A DNA stretch of 45,183 nt from an uncultured Luminiphilus sp. (GTDB lineage: Bacteria; Pseudomonadota; Gammaproteobacteria; Pseudomonadales; Halieaceae): positions 1-45,183 of the forward strand of contig CALKDK010000023.1 in assembly GCA_938084055.1 (NCBI GenBank). The letters run 5' to 3'. Under the pieces are notes generated by a model. It did not search any database. It saw nothing but the letters and a program-made list of their open reading frames with translations, and was not told where the DNA came from. Within the stretch, counting starts at the first letter, position 1; each line of letters begins with the position of its first letter. Below, one piece after another: positions 27,022 to 35,151 of the stretch. Made by a program: the position numbers and the translations under genes.

Positions 27022-27043
27022 ATGGGGTGGGTCGCGACCCCAT
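27022..27043. repeat. Palindrome upstream of the patatin gene
   Basis: ATGGGGT (27022-27028) and ACCCCAT (27037-27043) are exact reverse complements. The 8-base centre contributes to an overlapping 12-bp perfect palindrome GGGTCGCGACCC (27029-27040). The arrangement suits an operator or a hairpin. The following 27060-27115 is AT-rich. Confidence 0.5.
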
Positions 27044-27142
27044 CAAAATAGCGATAATAAGGGTAATAAAGTTCCGGCAAATAATTGATTTAATTAGCTT
27101 ATTAATATTTCGCCTACTGGCTGCCCCGCAATTAGTCGTTTC

Positions 27143-27171
27143 TTGAGTGTACCCGGGGCACCAACAGTAAT
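27143..27171 (+). promoter_or_regulatory. Possible sigma-70 promoter of the patatin gene
   Basis: TTGAGT (27143-27148) and AGTAAT (27166-27171) with a 17-base spacer match four of six positions each. The site lies 39 bases before the GTG start. It is only a candidate. Confidence 0.3.
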
Positions 27172-27209
27172 AAGCTGGGATCTGATTCCCGTCGCGGTGT
27201 GAGGTAAGG

Positions 27210-28838
27210 GTGCGGAAAAAGAGAAAGTTGGTCGAATTAGAACGCGAGATGGCTACTGCAGCTGCTTATCCCGGCTGGCTGGCGGCTGCAAAGCGTCACG
27301 ATGACCTCTCTGGCATGTCGGAGTGGCGGCAGGTTGAGCACACCGAACTCTATGACTATGCGCAAATCAGGCTGCGTCTTGACCGGCTGCGCAATCTCCG
27401 GAGTCGATCTGACCACCAGGGCCTTCTGTACGCGCTCAATGAGGGCATACACGGCAATATGGGAGGGATGGGCAAGGGCGTTTTGTATCGCATGGCCAAG
27501 GCGGGTACCAAGCAGCTCATCGAGGACTATATCGACGAGATAGACGCCTCTCTGAAATTACTTGCTGAACTCGACGAGAGTGAAATTCCTGCGCAACAAA
27601 AAATGGACTTTTTTTACAGGGCCAACATCTGCTTCGGGCGTTCAGCGCTGATGTTGAGCGGTGGGGGCGTACTGGGATTTCTGCATCTGGGGGTTGTCAA
27701 TGTGCTTCTGGAGCAAGGCCTGCTCCCACGGGTGATCTCGGGATCGAGTGCCGGCGCGCTCGTTGCGGGGGTATTGGCATGCCATACCGACGAAGAGATG
27801 GTGGCGCTGAGGGACCCTGCGATTCTCCGCAATGAGGCGAGTCAGGACGTAGGATTTTTCCGTCGCTTGCTGACGGGTGGCGGCCCAAGCATTTCCCTTG
27901 AGGACCTAGAGCAGCTTATCGAGCGTCTCGTGCCTGACATGACCTTTGAGGAGGCCTATGCCAAGACGGGTCGCCAGGTGAGTATCACCATCGCTCCGGC
28001 TGAACCCCACCAGCGATCACGGCTGCTCAATGCCATTACATCGCCCAATGTTTACCTTCGTTCGGCGGTAATGGCCTCCTGCGCCGTTCCCGGGGTTTTC
28101 CCCGCGGTCATGCTGATGGCCCGTAACGTTAATGGAGATCCACAGCCTTATTTGCCTGGACGCCGCTGGATAGATGGGTCGGTCGCTGATGATTTGCCGG
28201 CCAAACGTCTATCGAGACTGTTTGGGACCAACCATCACATCGTCAGCATGGTGAATCCTGTTGCCACGGCTTTCATCCCCAAGGACGAAGACCGTGGTGC
28301 CCTGACCAAGGCCGCAGGTAGCCTTGGCGTGGGACTGGGTCGGGAGTTTCTAAATTTTTACCGCGGCCTGGCGCAGAAACGGGGCGACAGCTGGCCCCGA
28401 TTCAACATGATGATGCACGGCCTGCACGCCCTGATGGACCAGGAGTACACTGGCGACATCAATATCATGCCAAGTTTTCGACTCGCCAATCCGCTGCGGC
28501 TACTGTCCCATATCGACGAGCAGGAGTTGGTCGATATCATTGAGCACGGTGAGCGGGCCTGCTATGAAAAAGTCGAGTCAATACGCCGCTGCACGCAAAT
28601 TTCCCGCACCCTGGAGACCATTCTCTACCGCTTTGAATATGGCGATTTGCGCCCGGATCCGGCCCTCGCTCGACGGCCCCGCTCATCACGGCGCAGGCCT
28701 GCTCCAACCCGAGCCCAGAGGAATGCACTGATGGCACGGTCCGATGACAAAACCGGTCAAAATGGCACGGCAAAACGCCCTCCGCGGGCCGGGAAAAAGA
28801 GTCAAGGGCAGCAGAGGGCGGCGCGCGGCGCACACTGA
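27210..28838 (+). CDS. Patatin-like phospholipase / TAG-lipase-type protein (DUF3336-patatin)
   Basis: A 542-residue serine lipase of the type in which an N-terminal DUF3336 region (about 10-135) precedes a patatin domain. This architecture is shared with yeast Tgl3/4/5 and plant SDP1 triacylglycerol lipases. The oxyanion-hole stretch is SGGGVLG (150-156). The nucleophile Ser180 lies in GSSAG and the catalytic Asp322 in WIDGS. The last 60 residues are very basic and low-complexity (RRPRSSRRRPAPTRAQR), suggesting nucleic acid or membrane-surface binding. No signal peptide is visible. The start is GTG at 27210 after GAGGTAAGG. The natural lipid substrate is unknown. Confidence 0.87.
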   Translation: MRKKRKLVELEREMATAAAYPGWLAAAKRHDDLSGMSEWRQVEHTELYDYAQIRLRLDRLRNLRSRSDHQGLLYALNEGIHGNMGGMGKGVLYRMAKAGTKQLIEDYIDEIDASLKLLAELDESEIPAQQKMDFFYRANICFGRSALMLSGGGVLGFLHLGVVNVLLEQGLLPRVISGSSAGALVAGVLACHTDEEMVALRDPAILRNEASQDVGFFRRLLTGGGPSISLEDLEQLIERLVPDMTFEEAYAKTGRQVSITIAPAEPHQRSRLLNAITSPNVYLRSAVMASCAVPGVFPAVMLMARNVNGDPQPYLPGRRWIDGSVADDLPAKRLSRLFGTNHHIVSMVNPVATAFIPKDEDRGALTKAAGSLGVGLGREFLNFYRGLAQKRGDSWPRFNMMMHGLHALMDQEYTGDINIMPSFRLANPLRLLSHIDEQELVDIIEHGERACYEKVESIRRCTQISRTLETILYRFEYGDLRPDPALARRPRSSRRRPAPTRAQRNALMARSDDKTGQNGTAKRPPRAGKKSQGQQRAARGAH

Positions 28839-28852
28839 GTCGGAACGACGCT

Positions 28853-29872
28853 TCAGGCCTGGGTAAAGGTAAGACCCAACTCGGCAAGTGGATTAACGAG
28901 ATCGCCACGACTCTCGGCTTCAGGGCTTGATGCGGTGCCATCGAGTGCCCGTTTCTTGACGCCCTGTACGATGGCGGCCAGGCGGAAGAAGCAAAATGCC
29001 ATGTAGAAATTCCAGTTCTGGATCTCATCCCTACCCGTGCGTTCACAATATCGGGTGATATAGGCGCCGTCAGATGGAATCCCGAGAGCCTTGCGGTCTA
29101 CGCCTCCCATACCATTAATGCCCGCATCCCGGGGTAGCTGCCAGGCCATGATCTGGTAAGCCAGGTCAGCAATCGGGTTGCCCAGGGTGGACAGTTCCCA
29201 GTCCAGTACTGCAATAATTCTGGGCTCTGTGGGGTGGAACATCACGTTGTCGAGACGATAGTCGCCGTGCACCAAACTTACCCGACCGTCGTCCTCGGGC
29301 ATGCTCTCAACCAGCCATTCCATCAGGCTTTCCATTGCTGGAACGTGCTCGGTCTCGGAGGCTCGATACTGTTTGCTCCAGCGCTTGACCTGTCGTTCAA
29401 AATAGTTTCCTGGTCGGCCATAGTCGGCAAGCCCAACGGCCTCCAAATTGACGCTATGCAAGGCAGCGAGCACTCGATTCATATCGTCATAGACGGCTGC
29501 GCGCTCGCCATTGTTGAGTTCGGGTAGCGCAGGATCCCAGAATACACGCCCTTCCAGGCATTCCATCAGGTAGAACATGGACCCGATGACGCTCTCGTCC
29601 TCACACAGTGCTACTGCTCCGGGAACCGGCACGTCGGTACTTCGCAATGCAGAAATTACCCGGTACTCGCGATCTACTGCATGAGCCGAGGCCAGCAGAA
29701 CCCCCGGTGGCTTCCGTCTGAGCACAAACTGGTTATCACCCGCGGTCAATTTGAAGGTCGGATTGGATTGGCCGCCAGCGAATTTTTCAGCGCTCAGATC
29801 TCCCGCGAAATCAATGACGTGCTCCCGTAGCCAAATAGCGAGGCTAGAAACATCCAGCGTTTGTGTATTCAC
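28853..29872 (-). CDS. Phosphotransferase family protein (APH/ACAD10-11-like)
   Basis: A 339-residue protein with the aminoglycoside-phosphotransferase/choline-kinase fold. It belongs to the subgroup associated with acyl-CoA dehydrogenases, as in the N-terminal part of animal ACAD10/11. It shows GGQSNPTFKL and FVLRRKPPG (ATP-binding lysine region), the catalytic HGDYRLDN at 202-209, and the metal-binding LDWELSTLGNP around 223-233. In animals related kinase domains phosphorylate 4-hydroxyacyl-CoAs; a similar role fits the surrounding CoA genes but is inference. The start is GTG at 29872 with GAGGAAC upstream. It is divergent from the second acyl-CoA synthetase and converges with the patatin gene. 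Confidence 0.85.
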   Translation of the reverse strand: MNTQTLDVSSLAIWLREHVIDFAGDLSAEKFAGGQSNPTFKLTAGDNQFVLRRKPPGVLLASAHAVDREYRVISALRSTDVPVPGAVALCEDESVIGSMFYLMECLEGRVFWDPALPELNNGERAAVYDDMNRVLAALHSVNLEAVGLADYGRPGNYFERQVKRWSKQYRASETEHVPAMESLMEWLVESMPEDDGRVSLVHGDYRLDNVMFHPTEPRIIAVLDWELSTLGNPIADLAYQIMAWQLPRDAGINGMGGVDRKALGIPSDGAYITRYCERTGRDEIQNWNFYMAFCFFRLAAIVQGVKKRALDGTASSPEAESRGDLVNPLAELGLTFTQA

Positions 29873-30028
29873 CCAAAAGTTCCTCGAGGTACAACAAATA
29901 AGCCAGCCCGGGAGTTCACCGGGACGCTGTTAATAATTTGCTCGCTCAGTATGCTGTGGTTATGCTGGCCCGCGCAAGCGTATAGCGGTCAGGAAAGGCC
30001 TGTGCGCAAAGTATGACGAGGAGAGTTC

Positions 30029-31732
30029 ATGAGTAGTATCGCAAATTTTGAATCTGCCCAAAGGCTGGTCACCCAACCGGGGTCCCTACTGCAGGTTGGC
30101 CCAGTCGAGGTGGCTGGCCAGTCACTGCTTGGTTATGTCAACGCGCCGGGAAGCATGCGTGATTTGTGGCAGTTGGCAACAGGCCACGGCGATGCCGAGT
30201 ACATGGTCTACCTGGATGAGCGCCTGTCCTACAGTGACGCTGCCCAGCAGGTTGCAGGATTTGCCAACTGGTTACGTAGCCAGGGGATTGGCGAGGGTGA
30301 TCGCGTAGCTATTGCCATGCGCAACTATCCCGAGTGGATGCTGGCCCATTGGGCAATCAATGCGCTTGGTGCGGTTGTTGTCGGCTTGAATGCCTGGTGG
30401 GTGGCCGATGAGATGGCCTACGCCCTCGACGACTCACAGCCGAAAATCCTGGTGGCAGATGAGCGTCGCCTGGCAATTTTCAGTGAGATCTGTGAGCGAT
30501 TCGATACTCTGCAGCTGGTCTCCGTTCGTGCTGACAACGTGTCGCTACCCGCTACGAGCTGGACCGATGCGATAGCCGTTGGCGGGGAGTTACCCGCTGC
30601 CGAAATCGACCCCGATAGTGAGGCCTGTATCTTCTACACCTCGGGTACGACGGGGCGGCCCAAGGGAGCACAGCTTACGCACCGGGGTTGCGTTGCCAAT
30701 GTCATGAATGTGGCCGCAATGGGTACGATATACGCCACGCATAGAGCGCTGGAAGCGGGTGAGGCGCTTGATGCGCCTATCGCTGCGCCGCCACCGACGG
30801 CACTCGTGGCGACACCTCTTTTTCATGTGACTGCCAATAATTGCATTATGCAGGCTGGCACCGTGGCGGGGGGGCGTTTTGTCCTGATGTACAAATGGGA
30901 TCCCGTTGAGGCTATGAAGCTGATTGAGCGCGAGAAAGTGACCACTATGAGCGCGGTGCCCATGATGAGTCGAGAAATTCTGACGCACCCCGAGCGCGGC
31001 GACTATGATCTGAGCAGCCTGAGCGCCATGGGCGGTGGTGGCGCAGCCATGCAGCCGGACCTGGTCGGCAAAGTGGCGGCGGAGACCGAGCGCGCCATGC
31101 CCGCCCAGGGCTACGGCATGACGGAGGTGTGTGGAATTATCAGTTATATTGCCGGGGCTATTTTCCTCGCCAGACCCAGCAGTGTGGGACCCATGGTGCC
31201 AACGCTTGAGGGACGCTGCGTTGATGACGCGGGTCGGCCTATCCCGGCAGGCGAGGTTGGGGAGGTCTGCGTGCGTGGCACGCCGGTCATCAAGGGGTAT
31301 TTGAATCGACCGGAGGCGACCCAGGAGACCATCGTCGAGGGCTGGCTTCATACCGGTGATATCGGGTATTTCGATGAGGACGGCTTTCTTTACCTTGTCG
31401 ATCGAGCCAAGGACATGATCCTGAGGGGTGGGGAAAATATATACGGCGCCGAAGTCGAAAATGCCATTTTTGATCACCCAGCGGTTCTGGAGTGTGTCGC
31501 CTTCGCGGTGCCTGATGATCGCCTGGGTGAGGAGGTCGGGGCCGCGGTGCACCTGAAGGATGGGGCGCTGTTGGATGCGCCGGGCCTCCGGGAACACCTT
31601 GCCAGTCGCGTCGCTGCTTTTAAAATACCGCGTTACCTCTGGTTTCTCGCCGAGCCGCTGCCCCGCAATGCGAATGGCAAATTTCTGAAGCGTGAACTGC
31701 GGGAGGTGCTGGATCCTGGGAGTGCGGACTGA
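30029..31732 (+). CDS. AMP-dependent acyl-CoA synthetase (long-chain FadD type)
   Basis: A 567-residue adenylate-forming ligase. The motif FYTSGTTGRPKG lies at 202-213, followed by AQGYGMTEVCG, a GWLHTGDIGYFDEDGFLYL stretch, VDRAKDMILRGGENIYGAEVE and NANGKFLKRELRE. These are the standard A3 to A10 motifs. The bulkier N-terminal domain and the LVATPLFHVTA segment suggest a fatty or branched-chain acid, but the substrate is undetermined. GAGGAGAG precedes the ATG. The divergent 156-base region shared with the phosphotransferase gene contains TTGCTC/TATGCT spaced by 17 bases as a weak promoter candidate. Confidence 0.88.
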   Translation: MSSIANFESAQRLVTQPGSLLQVGPVEVAGQSLLGYVNAPGSMRDLWQLATGHGDAEYMVYLDERLSYSDAAQQVAGFANWLRSQGIGEGDRVAIAMRNYPEWMLAHWAINALGAVVVGLNAWWVADEMAYALDDSQPKILVADERRLAIFSEICERFDTLQLVSVRADNVSLPATSWTDAIAVGGELPAAEIDPDSEACIFYTSGTTGRPKGAQLTHRGCVANVMNVAAMGTIYATHRALEAGEALDAPIAAPPPTALVATPLFHVTANNCIMQAGTVAGGRFVLMYKWDPVEAMKLIEREKVTTMSAVPMMSREILTHPERGDYDLSSLSAMGGGGAAMQPDLVGKVAAETERAMPAQGYGMTEVCGIISYIAGAIFLARPSSVGPMVPTLEGRCVDDAGRPIPAGEVGEVCVRGTPVIKGYLNRPEATQETIVEGWLHTGDIGYFDEDGFLYLVDRAKDMILRGGENIYGAEVENAIFDHPAVLECVAFAVPDDRLGEEVGAAVHLKDGALLDAPGLREHLASRVAAFKIPRYLWFLAEPLPRNANGKFLKRELREVLDPGSAD

Positions 31733-31761
31733 TCAACAAAAACCCCCTGAACAGCAGCGCT

Positions 31762-32253
31762 ATGGCATTGGTTCGTCAACGGGTCATTTTGGAGACCCAG
31801 CGGGCCGGCGGTCTACTTGATATTGAACTGGCTGCCATTGATGTGCGTTTTGACCTGGCCGGAAGTGCTGCCGGTATGTATTGCCACAAAGCGGCCTCAC
31901 GCTGGCTAAGATTCAACCCCTGGGTCTTTGCCAAGGATATGCGGTTGCATCTTGCCGACACCGTGCCCCACGAGGTGGCTCACTACGCGATTCACCAGCG
32001 CTTTGGTAACCGGCGGGTCAAGCCCCATGGCCCGGAGTGGCGTGACCTGATGGTGGCTTTGGGAGCCAACCCCAAGGCTACCTACAGCAGTGACCTGAGC
32101 GGCGTGCCGATTAGAAAGCAGCGCCGGCACCCATATGAATGCGCCTGCAGAGAGCACAGCGTGTCGACCACACGCCACAACCGGATCCAGGCCCGACGTG
32201 CTACCTACTGCTGCAATTACTGCAGGGGCGTATTGCGACCACTGAACGCCTGA
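31762..32253 (+). CDS. sprT: SprT family zinc metallopeptidase
   Basis: A 163-residue SprT-like protein. The zinc-protease motif HEVAH is at residues 70-74, inside DTVPHEVAHYAIHQRFG. A C-terminal treble-clef-like zinc ribbon has cysteines 127, 129, 150/151 and 154 (CAC, then CCNYC). The family is related to the SPRTN core, whose eukaryotic members cleave DNA-protein crosslinks; the bacterial function is not established. It starts 29 bases after the acyl-CoA synthetase gene with a poor ribosome binding site. It may depend on that gene's transcript. Confidence 0.88.
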   Translation: MALVRQRVILETQRAGGLLDIELAAIDVRFDLAGSAAGMYCHKAASRWLRFNPWVFAKDMRLHLADTVPHEVAHYAIHQRFGNRRVKPHGPEWRDLMVALGANPKATYSSDLSGVPIRKQRRHPYECACREHSVSTTRHNRIQARRATYCCNYCRGVLRPLNA

Positions 32254-32412
32254 TGGTTTTTGACGTGTGCCAGCGCGTTCGCCTGGGATGGCGTATTTGG
32301 CCATGGGGCTTGAGTGCGGGCGGGGGGAGTGTCACGATCCGTTGCCAACGTGTGTTGCAGTATCAGTTACTCGTGGGCCTCATTACTTAATTATCCTTTG
32401 CGAGAAAAAACC

Positions 32413-33210
32413 ATGTCTGAATATGAGACTTTGAATGTGACTTGTAGCGGCGCCATTGCCCGTGTCGCCTTCAATCGCCCCGGCAGCCTCAATGCCATGA
32501 ATGGACCAATGCGCAGGGAGCTGTTCGCTGCCGCACGCGAGCTTAACCTTGATGATTCCATACGGGTGGTGGTCCTGACTGGCGAGGGGCGGGCCTTTGG
32601 GGCTGGCGCTGATCTTGCTGAAGACGCCGGATCAGGCGGCTTGATGGTGGGTGCCCAGACCCGCGATGACTTGATTCATGAATTCAAGCCCGGGGTTCTG
32701 GCCATAGCTGAGGCACCAAAGGTATGGGTAGCCGCTATTAATGGGCCCTGTGCGGGTATCAGTTACAGTTATGCTATGGCCTGTGATCTCGTACTGATGT
32801 CAGAGGATGCTTATCTCTATCAGCCGTTTTCCGCTATTGGCCTGATTCCTGACGGCGGGTCAACCTGGCTGCTGCAAAAACTGCTGGGCAGTCGCCGTGC
32901 CTACGAACTGATGGTATTGGGTGAAAAAGTTGCTGCGGGAAAGGCGCTTGACTGGGGGCTTGCCAATCGAGTCTTTGCCAAGGAGGATTTCGCCGAACAG
33001 GTACAGGCATTCGCGGAGGACCTCGCGGGACGATCCCCGCTGGCGCTTCGCTATACCAAAGAAGCGCTGCGCTTTGCTGCTACCGCTTCCCTGGGTGATA
33101 CCATTACGCGTGAGGCGCAATTGCAGGAAGTGTGTATTTCCAGTGAGGATTGCCCCAATGCAGTGGCCGCGTTTTTTAACAAAAAGCCCTATCAGTGGCA
33201 GGGCAAGTGA
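32413..33210 (+). CDS. Enoyl-CoA hydratase/isomerase family protein, PaaG-like
   Basis: A 265-residue crotonase-fold protein acting on a CoA thioester. The oxyanion-hole segments are AFGAGADLAED and AAINGPCAG. The two catalytic glutamates of true enoyl-CoA hydratases are replaced, by Ser119 and Phe139. Asp147 lies in GLIPDGGSTWLL, which closely resembles the PaaG segment, so an isomerase or another crotonase reaction is more likely than hydration. I chose the ATG at 32413; an upstream in-frame ATG at 32314 would add 33 residues without family similarity. It follows sprT by 159 bases, and the DUF3604 gene starts 43 bases later. Confidence 0.85.
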   Translation: MSEYETLNVTCSGAIARVAFNRPGSLNAMNGPMRRELFAAARELNLDDSIRVVVLTGEGRAFGAGADLAEDAGSGGLMVGAQTRDDLIHEFKPGVLAIAEAPKVWVAAINGPCAGISYSYAMACDLVLMSEDAYLYQPFSAIGLIPDGGSTWLLQKLLGSRRAYELMVLGEKVAAGKALDWGLANRVFAKEDFAEQVQAFAEDLAGRSPLALRYTKEALRFAATASLGDTITREAQLQEVCISSEDCPNAVAAFFNKKPYQWQGK

Positions 33211-33253
33211 GGTCGATTGCAGCCTGCACAGAATGGATTGGGTGTTGGACATC

Positions 33254-35113
33254 ATGACTAAAAAGATACTGCTAGCACTTGCATTCAATCTCTTCGCGAT
33301 TGGTGCTCATGCTGAAGAAAAGCGGTTGCTCTGGGGTGATACCCATCTTCATACCACCTACTCGTCAGACGCGTTTGCGAATAACAACCTGACCGCCACG
33401 CCCGATATGGCCTACCGTTTTGCCAAGGGAGCACCCGTGGTGCACGCCTGGGATAATCGACGGGTACAGTTGGAGACGCCGCTTGATTTTTTGGTGGTCT
33501 CCGACCACGCAGAGCTCATGGGGGTGATTCGTAGCGTTTATTTCAATGGTGTGACCGGTGATGACTTGTCTCTGCTCGCCAGGGTAAAGGGTTGGATTGC
33601 TACCGCTATTTTACGAGACGCAGTAGACCAGGGCACTGCCCGAAGCCTGTTTCTGGATGTTCTTCCGGAGCCGTCCGACAACATTGCTGAAGCTGCCAGC
33701 AGCTGGAGCGCTGATGTGGGCTGGATCCCGGATATGCCCAGTGTCGAGGCGGACGCCTGGCGAGCCATCACCGAGGCCGCCGATGCCCACAATGCCCCGG
33801 GGGAGTTCTCGGCCCTGATCGGATGGGAATACAGCTCCATTCCGGGTGGCGCCAATTTGCACCGTATAGTCGTGAGTGATATTGACGCCGAGACCGCCCA
33901 GGAATTCGCGCCTTTCGGGCTTGATGACAGCCCTTTTCCAGAAGATCTTTGGCGCTGGCTGGAGACCACTTCGGTATCTACCGGAGGCTCATTTCTGGCC
34001 ATCCCCCATAATTCGAATATTTCCAAGGGTGCCATGTTCGACATGACACCCCTGCGCGGCAGGCCCATGGACCCACGCTATGCAGAAACCCGTCGTTACT
34101 GGGAGCCTATTGTTGAGATTACCCAGATCAAGGGGGATTCCGAGACCCATCCGCAGCTGTCGCCAGCCGATGCCTTTGCAGATTTTGAAACCTACCCCTA
34201 TTACATACAGAAAAAGTGGACCGGATACCAACCCAGGGAGGGTGATTACATTCGCTCGGCACTGCGGCGCGGTTTGGCGCTGGAAACAAGCCTGGGTATC
34301 AACCCGTATCAGTTTGGGGTGATTGGTTCCACGGATGGCCACACCGCGCTTGCCAGTGCCGAGGAGAACAACTTTCAAGGTAAATTCCCTACGGATTCAA
34401 TCCCGGAAAACAAAGCGGGAGGATGGGCAGATCAGGCACAAAGGCCCTTTGGCTGGGCAATGTCGGCATCGGGACTTGCAGCTGTTTGGGCGGAAGATAA
34501 TACGCGGGAAAGTATTGTTGCCGCGATGCGTCGCAGGGAGGTTTACGCCACCAGCGGGCCGCGTATTGGCGTACGGGTTTATGCCGGCTGGGACCTGCCT
34601 GCCGAGGCGCTGGAGTCTGCCGGTTTTCCAGGCAATATCATGTCGAGCGCTGTGCCTATGGGTGGTGAACTGATGCAGGCGGAGGAGGGTGCCCGTCCTT
34701 CTTTCCTGATTGAGGCCACAGCAGATCCCAAGTCAGGCTTCCTGGATCGAATCCAAATGGTCAAAGGCTGGATCAATGCAGATGGCTCAACATCGGAGGC
34801 CATTTATGATGTCGCCTGGGCCGGTTCTGAGCGCCTCCTGGGAGATGGTTCCCTGCGGCCCGTTGCGAATACCGTGGACCTGACCACAGGCCGCGTCGAC
34901 AACTCAGTGGGAGCGAGTCGCCTCACCTCGGCTTGGGTCGATCCTGACTTTAATCCGACCCAGGCCGCGTTTTATTACGTCCGGGTGTTGCAGATACCAA
35001 CAGCCAGGCACTCGCTACTGGATAAACTTGCACTGGGCGGAGGTGTTGATACCCGGCGCCCCGACACCCTCCAGGAGAGGGCGTACACCTCAGCGATCTG
35101 GTACAGGCCCTGA
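33254..35113 (+). CDS. Secreted DUF3604 family protein
   Basis: A 619-residue protein of the DUF3604 family (PF12228), PHP-phosphoesterase-like and of unknown function. A cleavable signal peptide is clear: MTKK, a hydrophobic stretch ILLALAFNLFAIG, and an AHA cleavage site near residue 20. The mature N-terminus carries WGDTHLHTTYSSDA, with metal-binding-type histidines 31 and 33. Further conserved motifs are LDFLVVSDHAE, IGWEYSS, IPHNSN, an IGSTDGHTA segment and REVYATSGPRI. These suggest a periplasmic metal-dependent hydrolase. A much longer frame extends upstream through the crotonase gene, but the signal peptide fixes the start at 33254. Confidence 0.87.
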   Translation: MTKKILLALAFNLFAIGAHAEEKRLLWGDTHLHTTYSSDAFANNNLTATPDMAYRFAKGAPVVHAWDNRRVQLETPLDFLVVSDHAELMGVIRSVYFNGVTGDDLSLLARVKGWIATAILRDAVDQGTARSLFLDVLPEPSDNIAEAASSWSADVGWIPDMPSVEADAWRAITEAADAHNAPGEFSALIGWEYSSIPGGANLHRIVVSDIDAETAQEFAPFGLDDSPFPEDLWRWLETTSVSTGGSFLAIPHNSNISKGAMFDMTPLRGRPMDPRYAETRRYWEPIVEITQIKGDSETHPQLSPADAFADFETYPYYIQKKWTGYQPREGDYIRSALRRGLALETSLGINPYQFGVIGSTDGHTALASAEENNFQGKFPTDSIPENKAGGWADQAQRPFGWAMSASGLAAVWAEDNTRESIVAAMRRREVYATSGPRIGVRVYAGWDLPAEALESAGFPGNIMSSAVPMGGELMQAEEGARPSFLIEATADPKSGFLDRIQMVKGWINADGSTSEAIYDVAWAGSERLLGDGSLRPVANTVDLTTGRVDNSVGASRLTSAWVDPDFNPTQAAFYYVRVLQIPTARHSLLDKLALGGGVDTRRPDTLQERAYTSAIWYRP

Positions 35114-35151
35114 GGTGTTACCGTCCCGGATGGCCGGACCTGCCCCGCGCT

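Noticed and set aside
30590-31597. Long minus-strand open frame opposite the second acyl-CoA synthetase
   Set aside because: It has no family features and lies entirely inside a well-supported gene; it reflects high-GC codon usage on the opposite strand.
32921-33253. Extension of the DUF3604 frame into the crotonase gene
   Set aside because: The signal peptide at 33254 marks the true N-terminus, and the extension overlaps a complete crotonase gene in another frame.
35114-35151. GTCC...GGAC hairpin between the DUF3604 and rapA stops as a bidirectional terminator
   Set aside because: The stem needs a bulge and there is no T tract; too weak to list.
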